Shown in pieces: positions 47,801-60,097 of a stretch of 64,000 bases of DNA; positions within the stretch are counted from its first letter, which is position 1; each line of letters starts with the position of its first letter. The stretch lies in assembly GCA_964035545.1 (NCBI GenBank), contig OZ037766.1, positions 22,370,767 through 22,434,766 of the forward strand, read 5' to 3'. This DNA comes from Bugula neritina (Eukaryota > Bryozoa > Gymnolaemata > Cheilostomatida > Bugulidae). A program made the position numbers and the translations under genes. A model generated the notes under the pieces. It was not told the DNA's origin and searched no databases. It worked only from the letters and a program-made list of their open reading frames with translations.

Positions 47801-50800
47801 ATTATCTCAATCACCAATTTGTGCTCTCTGACTCAGAAAACCAATTATGCAATTAACTGTACCTTCAGGTTTGTGCATACACGTGCAGGTTTGTAAATAT
47901 TGATTCAACTTCACTATTCTCATGTTCATCATACTCAACAAGTATTTGATGAATGTTTTCACAAGGGATTATGGTAGTTTATATATCAAATAATTAGATA
48001 GTTATTGCATGAACTTTTTCAACAAGCAACTAGTAAAATGTTGCTAATAAATGGTCATAAATACATGATTCATCAGACAAACTCTGTCATAGTTGCCACC
48101 ACATGCACTCTAATATTAGTTATAAATAGCAGCTATAAATAGTAACTATGAAAATGTTGACAAATAACTATAAGAAATTTGAATTTGAATCACTTTGTGG
48201 CAGTAACTAGATACATTTTAGTATAATAATGTGCTAATTAAACTGTCTTGCTTTGTCCTCAAATACTCTCAACACAATGCAGTGCCTGTATCCAACCTTA
48301 GTCACATTCCTACTCCCAGTTGCACTCATTATAATCCTGGTGGTGGACAAGACCGCAGCTAATTTATTTCATTATCTCACCTCTGGCTAGGCTCATTCCC
48401 AGTGTTGACTTAATTAGTTTCTCACAAGAGCTTATTTTCATAATGAAAGGCAAACTTGACAAAGTTATAATTTATAGTCAATAGTGAAAATAATCTAGTC
48501 GATAGTTGAGAGGGAAATTTTACCAAAAAGGTAGAGAGATTTTTTCTACTTAGCTAAATTTTCTAGCCTAGAATGACATTACTTCCTTTTACAAAAATTG
48601 CCGTAAATCTCAGCGTCATGCTCTAGCACAGGGCTGTCTAACAGGTGGCCCCAGGGCCGGATGTGGCCTCTGGCATACATTTATGTGGCCCCTAAAGGCA
48701 TAGAGCTAAAACTAGTTTTTACAATATACATGAATTAAAGTGAAAAACCAACTATTAAATGTCTTATTTATACACATGCCACAAAACATGCAGCCTGCAT
48801 TAACTATTGGGACTTTATTGTGTAATGATTCATAAAAGTATGAAATAAAATAATTTGAAAAATACTGACGTTGTGGCCTCCATCACAAGCTAGAATTTAC
48901 AATGTGGCCCTCGCCATAAAATGTTTCCTTTCAGTGGCCCTCGATCTAAAAAGGCTGGACACCACTGCCCTATAAACATGTCTCCATCAATGCACTTTGA
49001 ATTTCCTGAAACAAGAACATATAACCTGTTAAAGTTTATTCAATGTTTATTACTTTTCAATCAAGGAATTTACTGCATTCATATTTTATGTACAAAGAAA
49101 ACTATATTCTGAAATTGTTAGAGGAAAACAAATTGGTTTTTTATGTATAAGTGAATCCTTTTATTTGCATAAATCCCAGGGCTAGCTGAAAGCAGTTATA
49201 TCTATATGTACTTGATTACTTTATGGTTAATATATTAATTCTGTCTTGTATTTCAACAAATTCAATTATATTTTCTCCAAGACAACAATGCTGTACTGTA
49301 AAAATAATTAAATTACGGAAAGTGATAGGTGCTTTTATAAAATAGAATATCCTAACTCTTTGATATTTATAATAATCTTTAGGTGTTTGATTGAAGTTTC
49401 AAAGCTGAAGTTATAGTTGGCAAAAGTCACAGTTTCTCGGATGAGTTTGACTTTGTTTCAAACAAGATAATATTGAATTGGTTTTTCTCTAAAATGAATT
49501 ATTACATAATTAAGCAGTCGTAACATGGATTGCAATGTACAGTGAAATAAAATGCGCTGTTTAAAGTATATGATGTACCAACATGTTCATCTGTACTCTT
49601 GCTGCCTTAAGTACAGAGCAAAGTGTTATTATTACTAAATTCATGTCTAATTTCTAAGCATAAGCATATACTTTAGTATGGTATCCGGTAAAAATGGCAC
49701 AAATGGCAAAGTAGGTAAAAACGTCACATTTTCAACATTAGGGTTTGGGGCGTGGTGGTTGGGGGTTCGGAATGAGGATTTAGGTTTGGGGATGGAGGTT
49801 AAAGTCCGGGGTTGGGGTTTAAGGGTTGGGGGTTTGGAAAAATTTAACACTTTTGTGCCATTTTTACCTACTTTTACATTTGTGTTATTATTACCTGTGC
49901 CATTTTTACCGTGCCATTTTTACCTGTGCCAATTTTACTGGTGCCATTTTTACCTAAAATCACTTTAGTATAGCAATATTGATCTATATTTATTATTTTC
50001 AAAGCCCTAATTTGTTTATATAATGTGTATTAAAAAGATATAACCATGGTTACAAAATAAAGTTTGTGAAAACTCCACTGGCTATTAATAGGAATTATGT
50101 GATTTAATGTAATTTTAATTCAAAAGTACGAACTTAATTAATATACCAAAGTAGGTAGTAAAATCAAATAGCTTTATGATGAATTGCTAACAATAGGTTC
50201 AGCATAAACTTGATACCTAATTATTGAGATGCTAATGCAGGTAGTTTACCTGTCATGTGACCTGATGCTATATAACGCATTGATTTTTTCACGTAGCATC
50301 TAAAATAGTCTAACTGGGATTTATTATAACAAAATGTATGCGTATATTAACTAGGTAATATTTGCACTAGACGAAACTCTAAGACAACATGAGCAGCAGA
50401 GGAAGAAATCTCAGGCTATGCCAGAGAATGAAGAACTCATTTCCCACTACAACTGTGGAGATCTACCATCAATTTTATTGAGGAAATCCACTATAAGGGT
50501 GAGTGGTATGCTCTTACTGCTTTCACATGTGCTAAAATATCTAGAAAAGCTTGGATTAAAAGCAATTAAAAATATATCAACTTGAATAGTTTGTTCACCA
50601 AGTTCTTTACTAGCAGCTAAAATGTGCATCGCCTGCCAAATTTTATTTTAGCAGCTAGTGAAACTTATTTTTAATTTCAACATTTCATTTCGAAATAGCA
50701 TTTTTAGTACTTATTTTCTGTTTTCAGTGAATTTGCTTATAACATTTAAAAGGCTATTTTAATAAATACACTTTTTTACTTACAATAACTTTATATATTT

Positions 50801-53800
50801 GATGAGTTGAGCACTTCTAAGACATTTGCTCACTCAAAAGTTTTGTATTTAACATATACATGTGCAGTTGTCTAGCATTTGTGTGTGATGCTCATAAACA
50901 TTTAGTTGTAGAAAATAAAACAATGCATTAACCATACCTATTCTATTATATGCGTTTTCTTTGCTTAGGGAATCGCATTCATGAAAAGATAAACATTAAT
51001 TCTTTACGTAAAAACCTATATATTTAAAGAAAAAAGCTTGAAACTTAAAATACCAGTTCAATTCCAGCACTCCATGTTAGTACTATTTATAAACTTAAGC
51101 AAATACTTTTAAAATAATGCTAATTTCTAATCAGAAGCTGAAAAATGACAAAATGTTAGTTGTATAACTAATAGTTTTATGGTTTGCCAAAGCAAAAACC
51201 CCAGATTTTTTAGCCACAGACGTTTACAGATCTCATTGATTGCTCATTTATAGCAAAAGTACAAAAAACATGCAAAAAGATTGATTGCTTTAATTTTTTT
51301 TTAGAAACCAGGTAACTGAGCTAAAAATAACTCACCCTAATCTATTCACAGGTTGACCTAGACTCAGTAGAAGATGGAGGTCAGTTGGAAATGGCTCATC
51401 AAGTTGATGACTACTTTCGACAGAAGTTACTTTATAACAGAAACCAGATCATGGCTGAAAAAATAGAACAACTCCTGAATAACAATCCTAGTCAGAGTTT
51501 CTTTTTCGCTGTCGGTGCAGGTAACTTGCCAACCCTTACGTATTCTTTTCCTCGGGGTTCTCCACTATTGTCAAAATTTTCTTGTAATTAAATGGGAGTT
51601 TTTATATCTAAAAAAAATTACAACTTAAATTTTCATAAATTATTTTTTCAATTGCTTTATTTGATTTCTGTACAAAAGTTTAGCAGTCATTTAATTATTT
51701 GTTTACAATTTAGAGGGCCTGGTGTTGACCCCCAAACCAAATTACTTTTTTGTTGGATGTTTCTACCAAGTTGGTCGTTATAGTTGAGTGCTTTAAAGTC
51801 GAGGAAAAGTTGTTCAAATACCTCAAAAAGCCCCTTCAAAAATAATTTCAAAGAAAATCTACTTTCAAAATGTTTCAGACTGCTTTAGATACATAACTTA
51901 AATGTTATGCTCATTTGGAACTAGCCATACCTTATTTTGTCAGTTTATTCTTTTATAAAGTATGGCAATTTCTATTAGACACATCAGAAAACAAATTACA
52001 TTAAACTATTTTTAACTATATCAAGTGAACATACAAACAAAACTTTGCAGCCACCATTATATTGCATAGCATGGCTGTAATTAAACAGGTGTAGAGTTGT
52101 CTTTCTTCAACTAACTTGATTGCACCGGCAAAGGCAATTATAATTTTCTTAAGCAGAGTCTTGCATTATTTCATTGGGTGTGCTTGAATATACAGGTGGG
52201 GACGAAATTTGATTGTGTTCAGTTCCTTAATACTGTTTCAAGGTTCTGCTTAATTTATCAACTTGACAAATACTATTCTTCCTTTTTTATTTCTGAATCA
52301 TATGAGGGCATCACCCTTTACATTACTGTGAAACTGTTTTTAGGCCACTTTCTTGGAAACAATTCTGTGATTGACAAACTTATATTAAAGGACTTCCCTA
52401 TTAAACATACGAGACCTGAATCAATTATCCCAAGCCAGTAAGTGCAGTACACACACTTCATATAGCATATATACTATTCACAATGCCACATGTTGCGAGC
52501 TTGATACTTAAGTATTAATTCATAGCATGCCTGTCACAAGGACAAATAGTTAATAGCCAACTACAATAGCCTTCCATTTTACTTTACTTTTTTGTCCTTC
52601 ACCATGCACTGCATTTTAACAAAGCACCAGGTCATAGTTTTTCAACAGCTATGCAACATGTTGAACGTTTTTACATTCAGCAAAGATCTGATGACAAATC
52701 TACATTTTAGTACAACTAGTAACTGGCATACTTCCTTTTTCAAAATCATAGCTATGCCTCTCGCCAAAACTGTAGGTGTATTTTTATAGTGTCACTTTTT
52801 TGTGGTCATTAAAACAAAATTAATGAGTGTAATAATTATGTAATCACTTAGAGCTGGATTTAATGGTTATGGGGCATGCCAATGAAATAGTTTTTCTACA
52901 TGCCTTCTAACAGCTGTAATGTTTAGCCCAATATAATATACTGTGTTTAGCCTCTGATGTAGAAAACAGAATATTATATGCCTCAACATAGTTTGTCAAC
53001 AATATCTTACATTGAAGTATAAATAATATAACTCTCTTCTCAGTCTCCTAAAAGAGACAGTTTTATCAGATTAATATCAGCTTACGGCAAGCCATCAAGT
53101 TGACCTACTAACTGCATAGAGATTATTACTACTTCAGTTTTCTACTACTGCATTTACCTGAAATACCATATAATATGTTGAAGCTTACTTGCTTGCAAAA
53201 AAGTTATAACGGATATTTAAAAGAAGGTATTTGGTGTTGAAGTTGAAATTCAACTTTTTTGCATCTGAATTTTCTTTATGTTTGAATACTATACCATTAT
53301 CCAGATAAAATGCTTCTCACATTTTTCATACATACCAGAGAGTCATGTTTTTAAGATTCCACTATTTCACTTTTGAATTATTTGCGACTTGTCAGACAAA
53401 CAATATCGTTAATCAAGGTCATATCTAATAACATTATTCAACTTTTCAGAAATATAATACGCTTCAAAAAGTTATTTACTTTAAAGATTTCACTCTATAT
53501 GTGAATGGCATTTTTTAAATTGCGGTCTTCAGCATCTTAAATTTATCGGACAGCTGTCTAAGAAGTAATGCTTCAGGTGTTCTAGCTGCGAGAATGTTAG
53601 CTTACTGTTGATCGATACATAGTTTGGTATGAACAACAAAAACTTTTTAACAGCTAAATTTTGATAATATTAAGTAGTCCTATACTTGCTTTACAAATGA
53701 TGACGTTCTGCCTTGTAGATCAAATCACGATGCCAGATATCAACCAGCAGAGTTTAGTCAGCTGGATTCTTCAGCCATTATCAATCAACAATATATACAA

Positions 53801-55732
53801 ACTATAAAAAAATTAGATCAAGCTGCTACTATAAGGTAACACAGTCTAGGATAACAATTATTGTTTGTATATTAAACTTACAACTTATTTTGATGCGAAA
53901 AATGTTGTAAAGTGGGTGTGTGAAAGCATGTTTATAATTTATATATGCTTTTCTTGCTATTCTAATTTATTTATAAAACATGCTTTTAAAGTCGTCCAAT
54001 TGTCGGATTGGAACAACAAGTTTAAGTGTCAATAAAACTTTTCATGAAGAGCAACTGCTAAACTATGGAGTTGCTTTTCGTTATAAACTTTGGTGTCATC
54101 TAAGTTTTGGAATCTATTAATTATATCAGTAGCTCTGTGATGCCTCAACGCGCACTAGCAAAGGTGTGCCAATTTGCTGTAATCTGGGTTTAATTGATGA
54201 GCATAACGAATATATATTGCTAGCTTTCTGCATTCATACTTCAAAGTTGAGGCAGAGAAGTTTGGTTAACAAGTTTAATTAAATGGGAAGCCTCCGGAAT
54301 GAAAGCACAAAATACACTTTCCTAAACCTTAAGCAATTAGTTACAATGGTTTATCATAGTTACATTATAGTTCACTAGCTTCAACATTTCCCCACATCTA
54401 ATAGAGGTGGCTTGTTCATGGAGGTAACCAAATAGGTATTGAAGTATATAATTTGTTTATTTAGAGCCACTTTGTTGATATTTTTGGTCTAACTGATTAG
54501 TAATTGTGTTTCAAGTAAACCTATTGCTGTGTATGTATAGTTTTTACACTAGCTTTATAGACTTCATAGCCTACTTTGTCTATAATATCTAGTTAAAGAA
54601 TATGGCCTATATACTTATATTTATTACCTACAAATTTTGCATTGCTCAAACAAAATTAAAATTCATACTGTATAGTGCCCAACTAAATTTTGGTCTATCA
54701 TCAAATGTTTTTATGTCAAGTTTACCTTAGCATGTTAGCCAACAAGAAGTTTCAATTTTAGTAACATATTGGTTTATAACTCTTTATACATTTAAGTAGC
54801 TACTACATGTCGGTGTTTATTATAATTCATTCGATTATGATTGCAGAACTCGGCCAATTAGACATGGCAAGAAAAAACTCAAAAGAGATAAAATTAATGC
54901 CTTAAATAAACCTAAACAAACAACTCAAAAGCAAATAGGAAACTTTTCTGAGTTGTGGATTAGAGTCGAAGAAATACGGTAAGATGATGTCCCCGATTTA
55001 CAATATGCACATACAGCTTTTTAAATTAATGATAGGTATGTGGCATGAGCTTTATATATTAGCTAAATTTTACATGGGACTAGGACATATTAGACAATTA
55101 AATAATTTAAACCCTAAAATAAACAGGACAAATGTTTTCATGCAAAAGCCTACAACAGACTAAGTCAGTTGAGTTTGGAAACTTATAGTGTGTGTGTTAT
55201 GTGTGTGTGTGTGTTTTGTGTGTGTGTATGTGTGTGTTATGTGTAGCAGGCAAGAGATGGGTTTGAATGTTCTTTGGTTGTAGGTATTGGCTTGTAGATG
55301 AGTTTAAATTCAGATTAACTGAATGTCAATAAATAGAGCCACTTGCTAACCTTGTAAAGCTTTCATTAATCAGACTTATTCTTGGCTTAAGAGAGAATTT
55401 ACATAGTAATTATTCATGTGTGACGTCAAGAATGGTTATAGGTACGCATCAATATTTCAATAAAACAAATGATCACTTATAGCCCATGGATAAATTTCAC
55501 AGTAAATTTTTTCCCAATATTTCTTGTATACTGGCTTTTTTGTACGTTGTACTGAGAAATTTTGTTTTATAGGCAAGTCACAGATAATACTAAAAGTTTT
55601 ATACAAGGCTACAAAGAGGGACAACCAGCTCCCACCCTTAGTTGCAGCACTTCACTTAGTAGGTCCTCAGCTATTACAATGTTGACTAGCTTATTATTAA
55701 CTTCTATCCATTTATTAGCCTTTACACTATAG
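41898..55732 (+). CDS. TRABD2: Tiki (TRABD2-type) Wnt metalloprotease, complete, 9 exons, 502 aa
   Basis: Tiki proteins are membrane-bound metalloproteases that clip the N-terminus of Wnt ligands and inactivate them. Exons: 41898-42017, 44302-44666, 45648-45855, 50355-50498, 51352-51520, 52344-52437, 53719-53835, 54847-54978, 55573-55732; total 1509 nt, in frame. Order: signal peptide (1-24); conserved [20 protein letters not shown] then HVPYTRVWD, with the first metal-binding motif GTIH (61-64); [19 protein letters not shown]-type block; [20 protein letters not shown] with the second motif GAGH (334-337); [11 protein letters not shown] near the end; and a C-terminal hydrophobic tail preceded by small residues, as in GPI-anchored or tail-anchored family members. 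Both GxxH motifs that coordinate the metal are intact. Exon 2 could start 3 nt later (CAG repeat at the acceptor), changing one Gln. Intron 1 (2.3 kb) and intron 3 (4.5 kb) are long; intron 2 has a CA repeat reaching within 18 bp of the acceptor. Confidence 0.95.
45473..45630 (+). repeat. (CA)n/(TGTACACACA)n microsatellite next to a Tiki acceptor
   Basis: Pure and interrupted CA repeats, with a higher-order 10-bp unit CATGTACACA, run to 17 bp before the AG of Tiki exon 3. They create artificial His/Thr and Val/Cys open frames on both strands. Confidence 0.95.
48629..48972. mobile_element. Degraded hAT-like element (CAGGGCTGTC … CACTGCCCTA)
   Basis: The ends CAGGGCTGTCTAACAGGTGG and CTGGACACCACTGCCCTA are imperfect inverted repeats. 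The interior repeats GTGGCC near both ends (GGCCGGATGTGGCC, TGTGGCCCT), a layout common to hAT/Charlie-type non-autonomous elements. I found no convincing 8-bp duplication (left flank CTCTAGCA, right flank differs), so the copy is old or the boundary is off. It lies in Tiki intron 3. Confidence 0.45.
49687..49954. repeat. Inverted-repeat element with G-rich core
   Basis: GGTAAAAATGGCAC at 49687-49700 is mirrored by copies of GTGCCATTTTTACC near 49854, 49897, 49911 and 49941. Between them, 49740-49846 is strongly G-rich on the plus strand with more than six runs of three to five G (GTTTGGGG, GTTGGGGG, GGGTTGGGG). It may be a MITE-like element. It has G-quadruplex potential in the sense strand of the Tiki pre-mRNA. 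Confidence 0.65.
55187..55246 (+). repeat. GT microsatellite
   Basis: Interrupted (GT)n with GTTATGTGT inserts, in the last Tiki intron. Confidence 0.9.
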
Positions 55733-57536
55733 TGATCTATATTACAGTAAAATATTTCATACTTTAAATCGATTTACTCAATGCAAAAACCTACAATACT
55801 TCATTTTGAAAGTTGCCCTCTCATGACAACTTTCTAGTTCAGTATAGTAATTATGGTACATTTTAGCACATTTGATTGAGATTGCTGTTTATATAGTTGG
55901 TTCTTAACAATAGGGCAACATTCTATTGTCTTACGTAATAAATATAAATTTGATGAATTGTACCAATGTTACCAATGAGATTGAAGTAAGACAATCAGAG
56001 AATTAATTATTAATCAGTGATTTTTCTACATATTACTGTATATAGTTATATAGTTGGTGTTAATTTCTTCACTTTTATATTGTAAATTAAAGTTATTTTT
56101 CAAGCAATTTCTTGAAATGAACGATCTCTTCGAGAACTGCTATTAGAGTTTTATCCGTGGATATGTTTATATTGTGCATAGTTTGTATAATAAGTATATT
56201 ATAACCACCAAACATTGTGGATATATTGCTATTGATATACTTGCAGATTATTTATAATTATTAGTCCTGTAAACAGAATTATTATTAGTTGAAACATTAT
56301 AAATCATGGTGCAATATTTTTTAAATTTTATTATGAAAAATATGTATTGTGTGTACTCTTAAATATTTTTTAAAATATATTATATTAATAATTCCTATGT
56401 TATTGACTTTTTTATATAGTTTACAGCCAACGTTGAAAACTTCAATATAATAAAGGATGCCTACCAATACGGACTATTTAATAAAATATTTTTATGAAGT
56501 GATATAATAAACTGATTACATGCTTCAATATAGTGTAAAGTAAGTGTGACACGAAATTATGCAAACTGTACAATATTTGTTGAGTTAGAGAAAACTTGTT
56601 GTGTGCTATGGTAGTATGATGATTGAACAACAATTTTGTCCTTTATCATACCCTCAATATATTAAATTTCACAAATTTAGGCTAAATGGACAAACAGAAA
56701 ATTTTACATTATCAATTTTATCAATTTTACATATGTAAGAATTTTTTCAAAATAAAGTAAAAAAGTATAAAGTTAGACAACTGACTGGGTAACGTCTGAT
56801 AAAGCAATACAGAATGAATTGGTGAGGCAATAACTCCAAATTTATTTAAATATTGTTCATATTCCACTTTTTATTTCTTGCTGTTATTAATATTTACAGT
56901 AGATACATTTGATTGAAATATAAATGCCACTAGTTATTTAAGTAAAGAATTGATCCATTTGTACTGCAATTTTACAGATCGCTAGATTAAAAAATATTTG
57001 ATTACATTTATGGTGAAGGCTAACCAGCAATTTGTTATATTATATTATATAAATAATGGCATATTATATATAAATTATATTTATTGCATGTAAAGCAAAT
57101 AATCAAGCAAGTTATTGTGATTTATAAATATCAAGGAAGCTTAAAGTTTAATTTTTCAAGTAAAAACAGTTGGTTTTGTCATATATCTGTAGCACATATT
57201 TTAGATCTTTATTCAGTAGATTTTTAACCTAGTTTTACCAATTTGCAGCATTATATCTATATCTTTTATAATTGGCAGATAATTAAAAAATGATTTATTT
57301 TTATTTAATCATCTCTTTTACATTCTAGTTATATTTATGTATAATGTATGTAAACAGTGCTGGGAAAACGAATAAAATATTTTTATATCATTTACTAAAT
57401 ATCAAGAAATATTTTCATACAGACAATGCAGTGAAAAACATGACATTTTGAATGCTGCTATAACACTTATGAATACACCCAATTCACACTATAATAATAT
57501 ATCCTACAAGTTATGAGTCATCAACACATATACTAT
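55733..57536. other. Convergent Tiki/IQCK intergenic region
   Basis: AT-rich and free of coding sequence. A plus-strand AATAAA at 56449-56454 is a candidate Tiki poly(A) signal about 720 nt after the stop. TTTATT near 57294 could serve IQCK on the minus strand. Nothing else was recognised. Confidence 0.35.
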
Positions 57537-60097
57537 TTATTGAGAGTTATTCTCAGTGCTAGGCTGCGTTTCTCCAGTAGCCTCCATTTTGTCCGCCCAA
57601 AAATTGTCCACTTTGTTTCGAATATTCTCATTTTCTAACCGCCATTCTTTTTGCCATTGCCTGAGTTCTTGAATCTCGCTTTGTCTTCTCACTAAGAATC
57701 CTCTCCAATGAGATTGAATGACAAGGGCGGCTTCTTCATGTGTCCATATCAATGAAAGTGGTAGAGGTGGCCTTGGGCTATATGAAGTAAAATAAAATAA
57801 GCTGTCATGAGCAAAACGTAAAACTTAGAAAATTGAAGATGTATCCTTCACAAAACAACCTAATATCATAAAAATCAAACTAAATCAATATTCAAATATT
57901 TTAAATAACTTAAGCATTACATTAAAATGCTAAGACGATTGAACATAATATACAGGTTTTAGCAACAACACATTATAGAAGCAGTTCAACATCTCCATAG
58001 CCGTAAAACATTATGCTTTTTAAAATGAATGACATACTATTACTTCACACTTTATTTAAACAATAAAAAATTGACAAAATAATGTAAACAACGTTACAAC
58101 TGTGCTATACAGCACCTGTTATATTCTTTTAAGTTAATAAAATTTGAAGCAAACATATCTTTAGGTGATAGAGAAAAAATTATTTAGGAAAGCAGCCATG
58201 CAAGTGCATTTGAAAATTTTCTTTTACACAAATCACATAGTTAGCAATCAGGCAAGCATATTACAGATAGACCTGTTTACGCCTGTATAATATTTTGCTA
58301 TATAGTCTAAAGCAGCATAATCTTTGTAAATAACCTTTAGCCAAATACTACAATTTAACCATTAATATTTTTACAATTGAGCTGTTTGTTTATAGCAATC
58401 TATTTAGAGCAATTAGGAATATAAAAAACAATTGCCATTTAAACACAAGGTTTGATTTTCTTTGCAGACTATAATATGATAACGAGACAGCATAATGCAA
58501 TACTCTAGATGTAACAGCTCTGTATTTCCTAAAGTATGTTACTCACTGTTCTTTTAGGTGTTCTTTCACAAAGGGAATGTCAAACAATGTCATCTCTTTT
58601 CTCTCATCCGACTGGTGCCTCGAGTTATTTCTAAAAAAAATAATTTTAACAACTTGAAGAAAAAAAAATGCTGGAGCATGTACTAAAAGGTTCTTTTTCA
58701 AAAACATAATCACAAGTAAAATATAATAATTAACAACAATATAATTATAAGCATATGAGCTGATTGATCATTAAATCACATATCTTTTTATTCAATTTCT
58801 TGAACTTACTTGTAAAGATATTCTGTGATAAAATCTAATGCATTGAACTTAGTCCTCTTTCTCTCAAAACATTTTTCTTTTTTAGCCAAAATGAGCATTG
58901 CCTCCATTGCAGGTAGTAAGTGAGGAAAGACATAGTGTTCTAAATATACTCTTGGGGGACCTACAGATTATTAAATGTGATATAACTGGTATTATTGAAG
59001 AAAAACACATGAGACTGGCTAATGTTGGGCAAATTAAAACAGACGTTTAAGAAATTTTTTCAAATGCAATTGATTTAAATATATATATTCTTTGCTGTGT
59101 AAATAACTAACATCCTACAGCAAAAATAAATATTTTTAAAAATCAACTGTCTTGTTAGCATGCTTTTACTCAAACACACATCAATTTTATTAAAAAGAAT
59201 TGTAATAAGGTAACCGGAAAAGTTTTACGTAAAAGCCTAATTAGTGTTGTTTATTGGTTGCCTTACATTTGTCTCGGTTTGGTAGCTCCGGTTTAGTTTC
59301 TGTAGGTTGAACTTTAGTAGGTTCAACAAATGTGTGACCAACACAAGCTGGGTGTGAATGAGATGAATTGAATTCTGTATTTAAATCAACATCCACTGAG
59401 TTAATCTTTTCATGCATTTTTCCATAAAAAACCGGAGTGTGCTTGCCAGCATCATAATTTACAAATTCCACCTCTTTCTTTGTTTTGTCTTCAAAAGGTG
59501 GCCTTTTAGACTCATATTCTAACAATTACACATTAATAGCCATTGTATTACTAACTAATCGTAAAAGGAACTGCAGTATCTAACAATTTGAGCTAGATAT
59601 ATCAAAACATCCTAGTTGAAGGAGTATATCATGTCATGTAAGTAAAAAAATTAACAACTAACAAACTTAATTTATATTACTATGCAGATTTGCCAATAAC
59701 AAATGTTTATTACATTATGCTAAATTCTGCAACATATTCTAATTGCACACCACCAAATACTTTAAATTTATTCTTTTTTGCGACAACTTTGAGTTTTTAA
59801 AAAAAACATTTGTTCATTTGATGATCTTGTATCACAAAAATATTGTGCTATCACTCATAATATTAATAGTCAATAGTACAATTAATGCTCTTTTAATTTT
59901 ACCAGTTGCACATAAATATGGATAATTATATACTAATATATTATGTTTATATATTTGACAAGGGTGATGATAGCCAGATAGTAAGATTCATTTAAATCAT
60001 GGCTCTATGAATATATATAATAGCAAGTCAAAATTTCAATACCTCTGCATATCTCGTCCCATAGATTAGGTTCCGGAACTGTTGTGATTATCGACAT
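57537..60097 (-). CDS. IQCK: IQ motif-containing protein K (IQCK), 5 coding exons, 260 aa
   Basis: IQCK is a small protein linked to cilia and sperm; its IQ motif is expected to bind calmodulin or a related light chain. Coding exons in transcript order: 60097-60043 (first ATG inside an exon starting at 60099), 59518-59267, 58960-58810, 58630-58547, 57777-57537; phases close to 783 nt. Blocks: EPNLWDEICREYESKRPPFE; a variable Thr/Glu-rich stretch; CPPRVYLEHYVFPHLLPAM then KKEKCFERKRTKFNALDFI and TEYLY, which resembles a Dpy-30-type dimerisation helix pair with an insert; DIPFVKEHLKEHPRPPLPLS; and EEAALVIQSHWRGFLVRRQ, the IQ motif (about 193-212), followed by a basic coiled-coil-like tail. Human IQCK is 287 aa, so an upstream coding exon may be missing; the two nt before the ATG would then be part of a split codon. 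It is divergent from ANAPC13. Confidence 0.9.

Noticed and set aside
48621-48980. 8-bp target duplication around the 48.6-kb hAT-like element
   Set aside because: Left CTCTAGCA and right TAAACATG do not match, so no duplication is claimed.
49647-49968. Pro/Thr-rich and Gly-rich ORFs
   Set aside because: They arise from the G-rich inverted-repeat element and have no coding signature.
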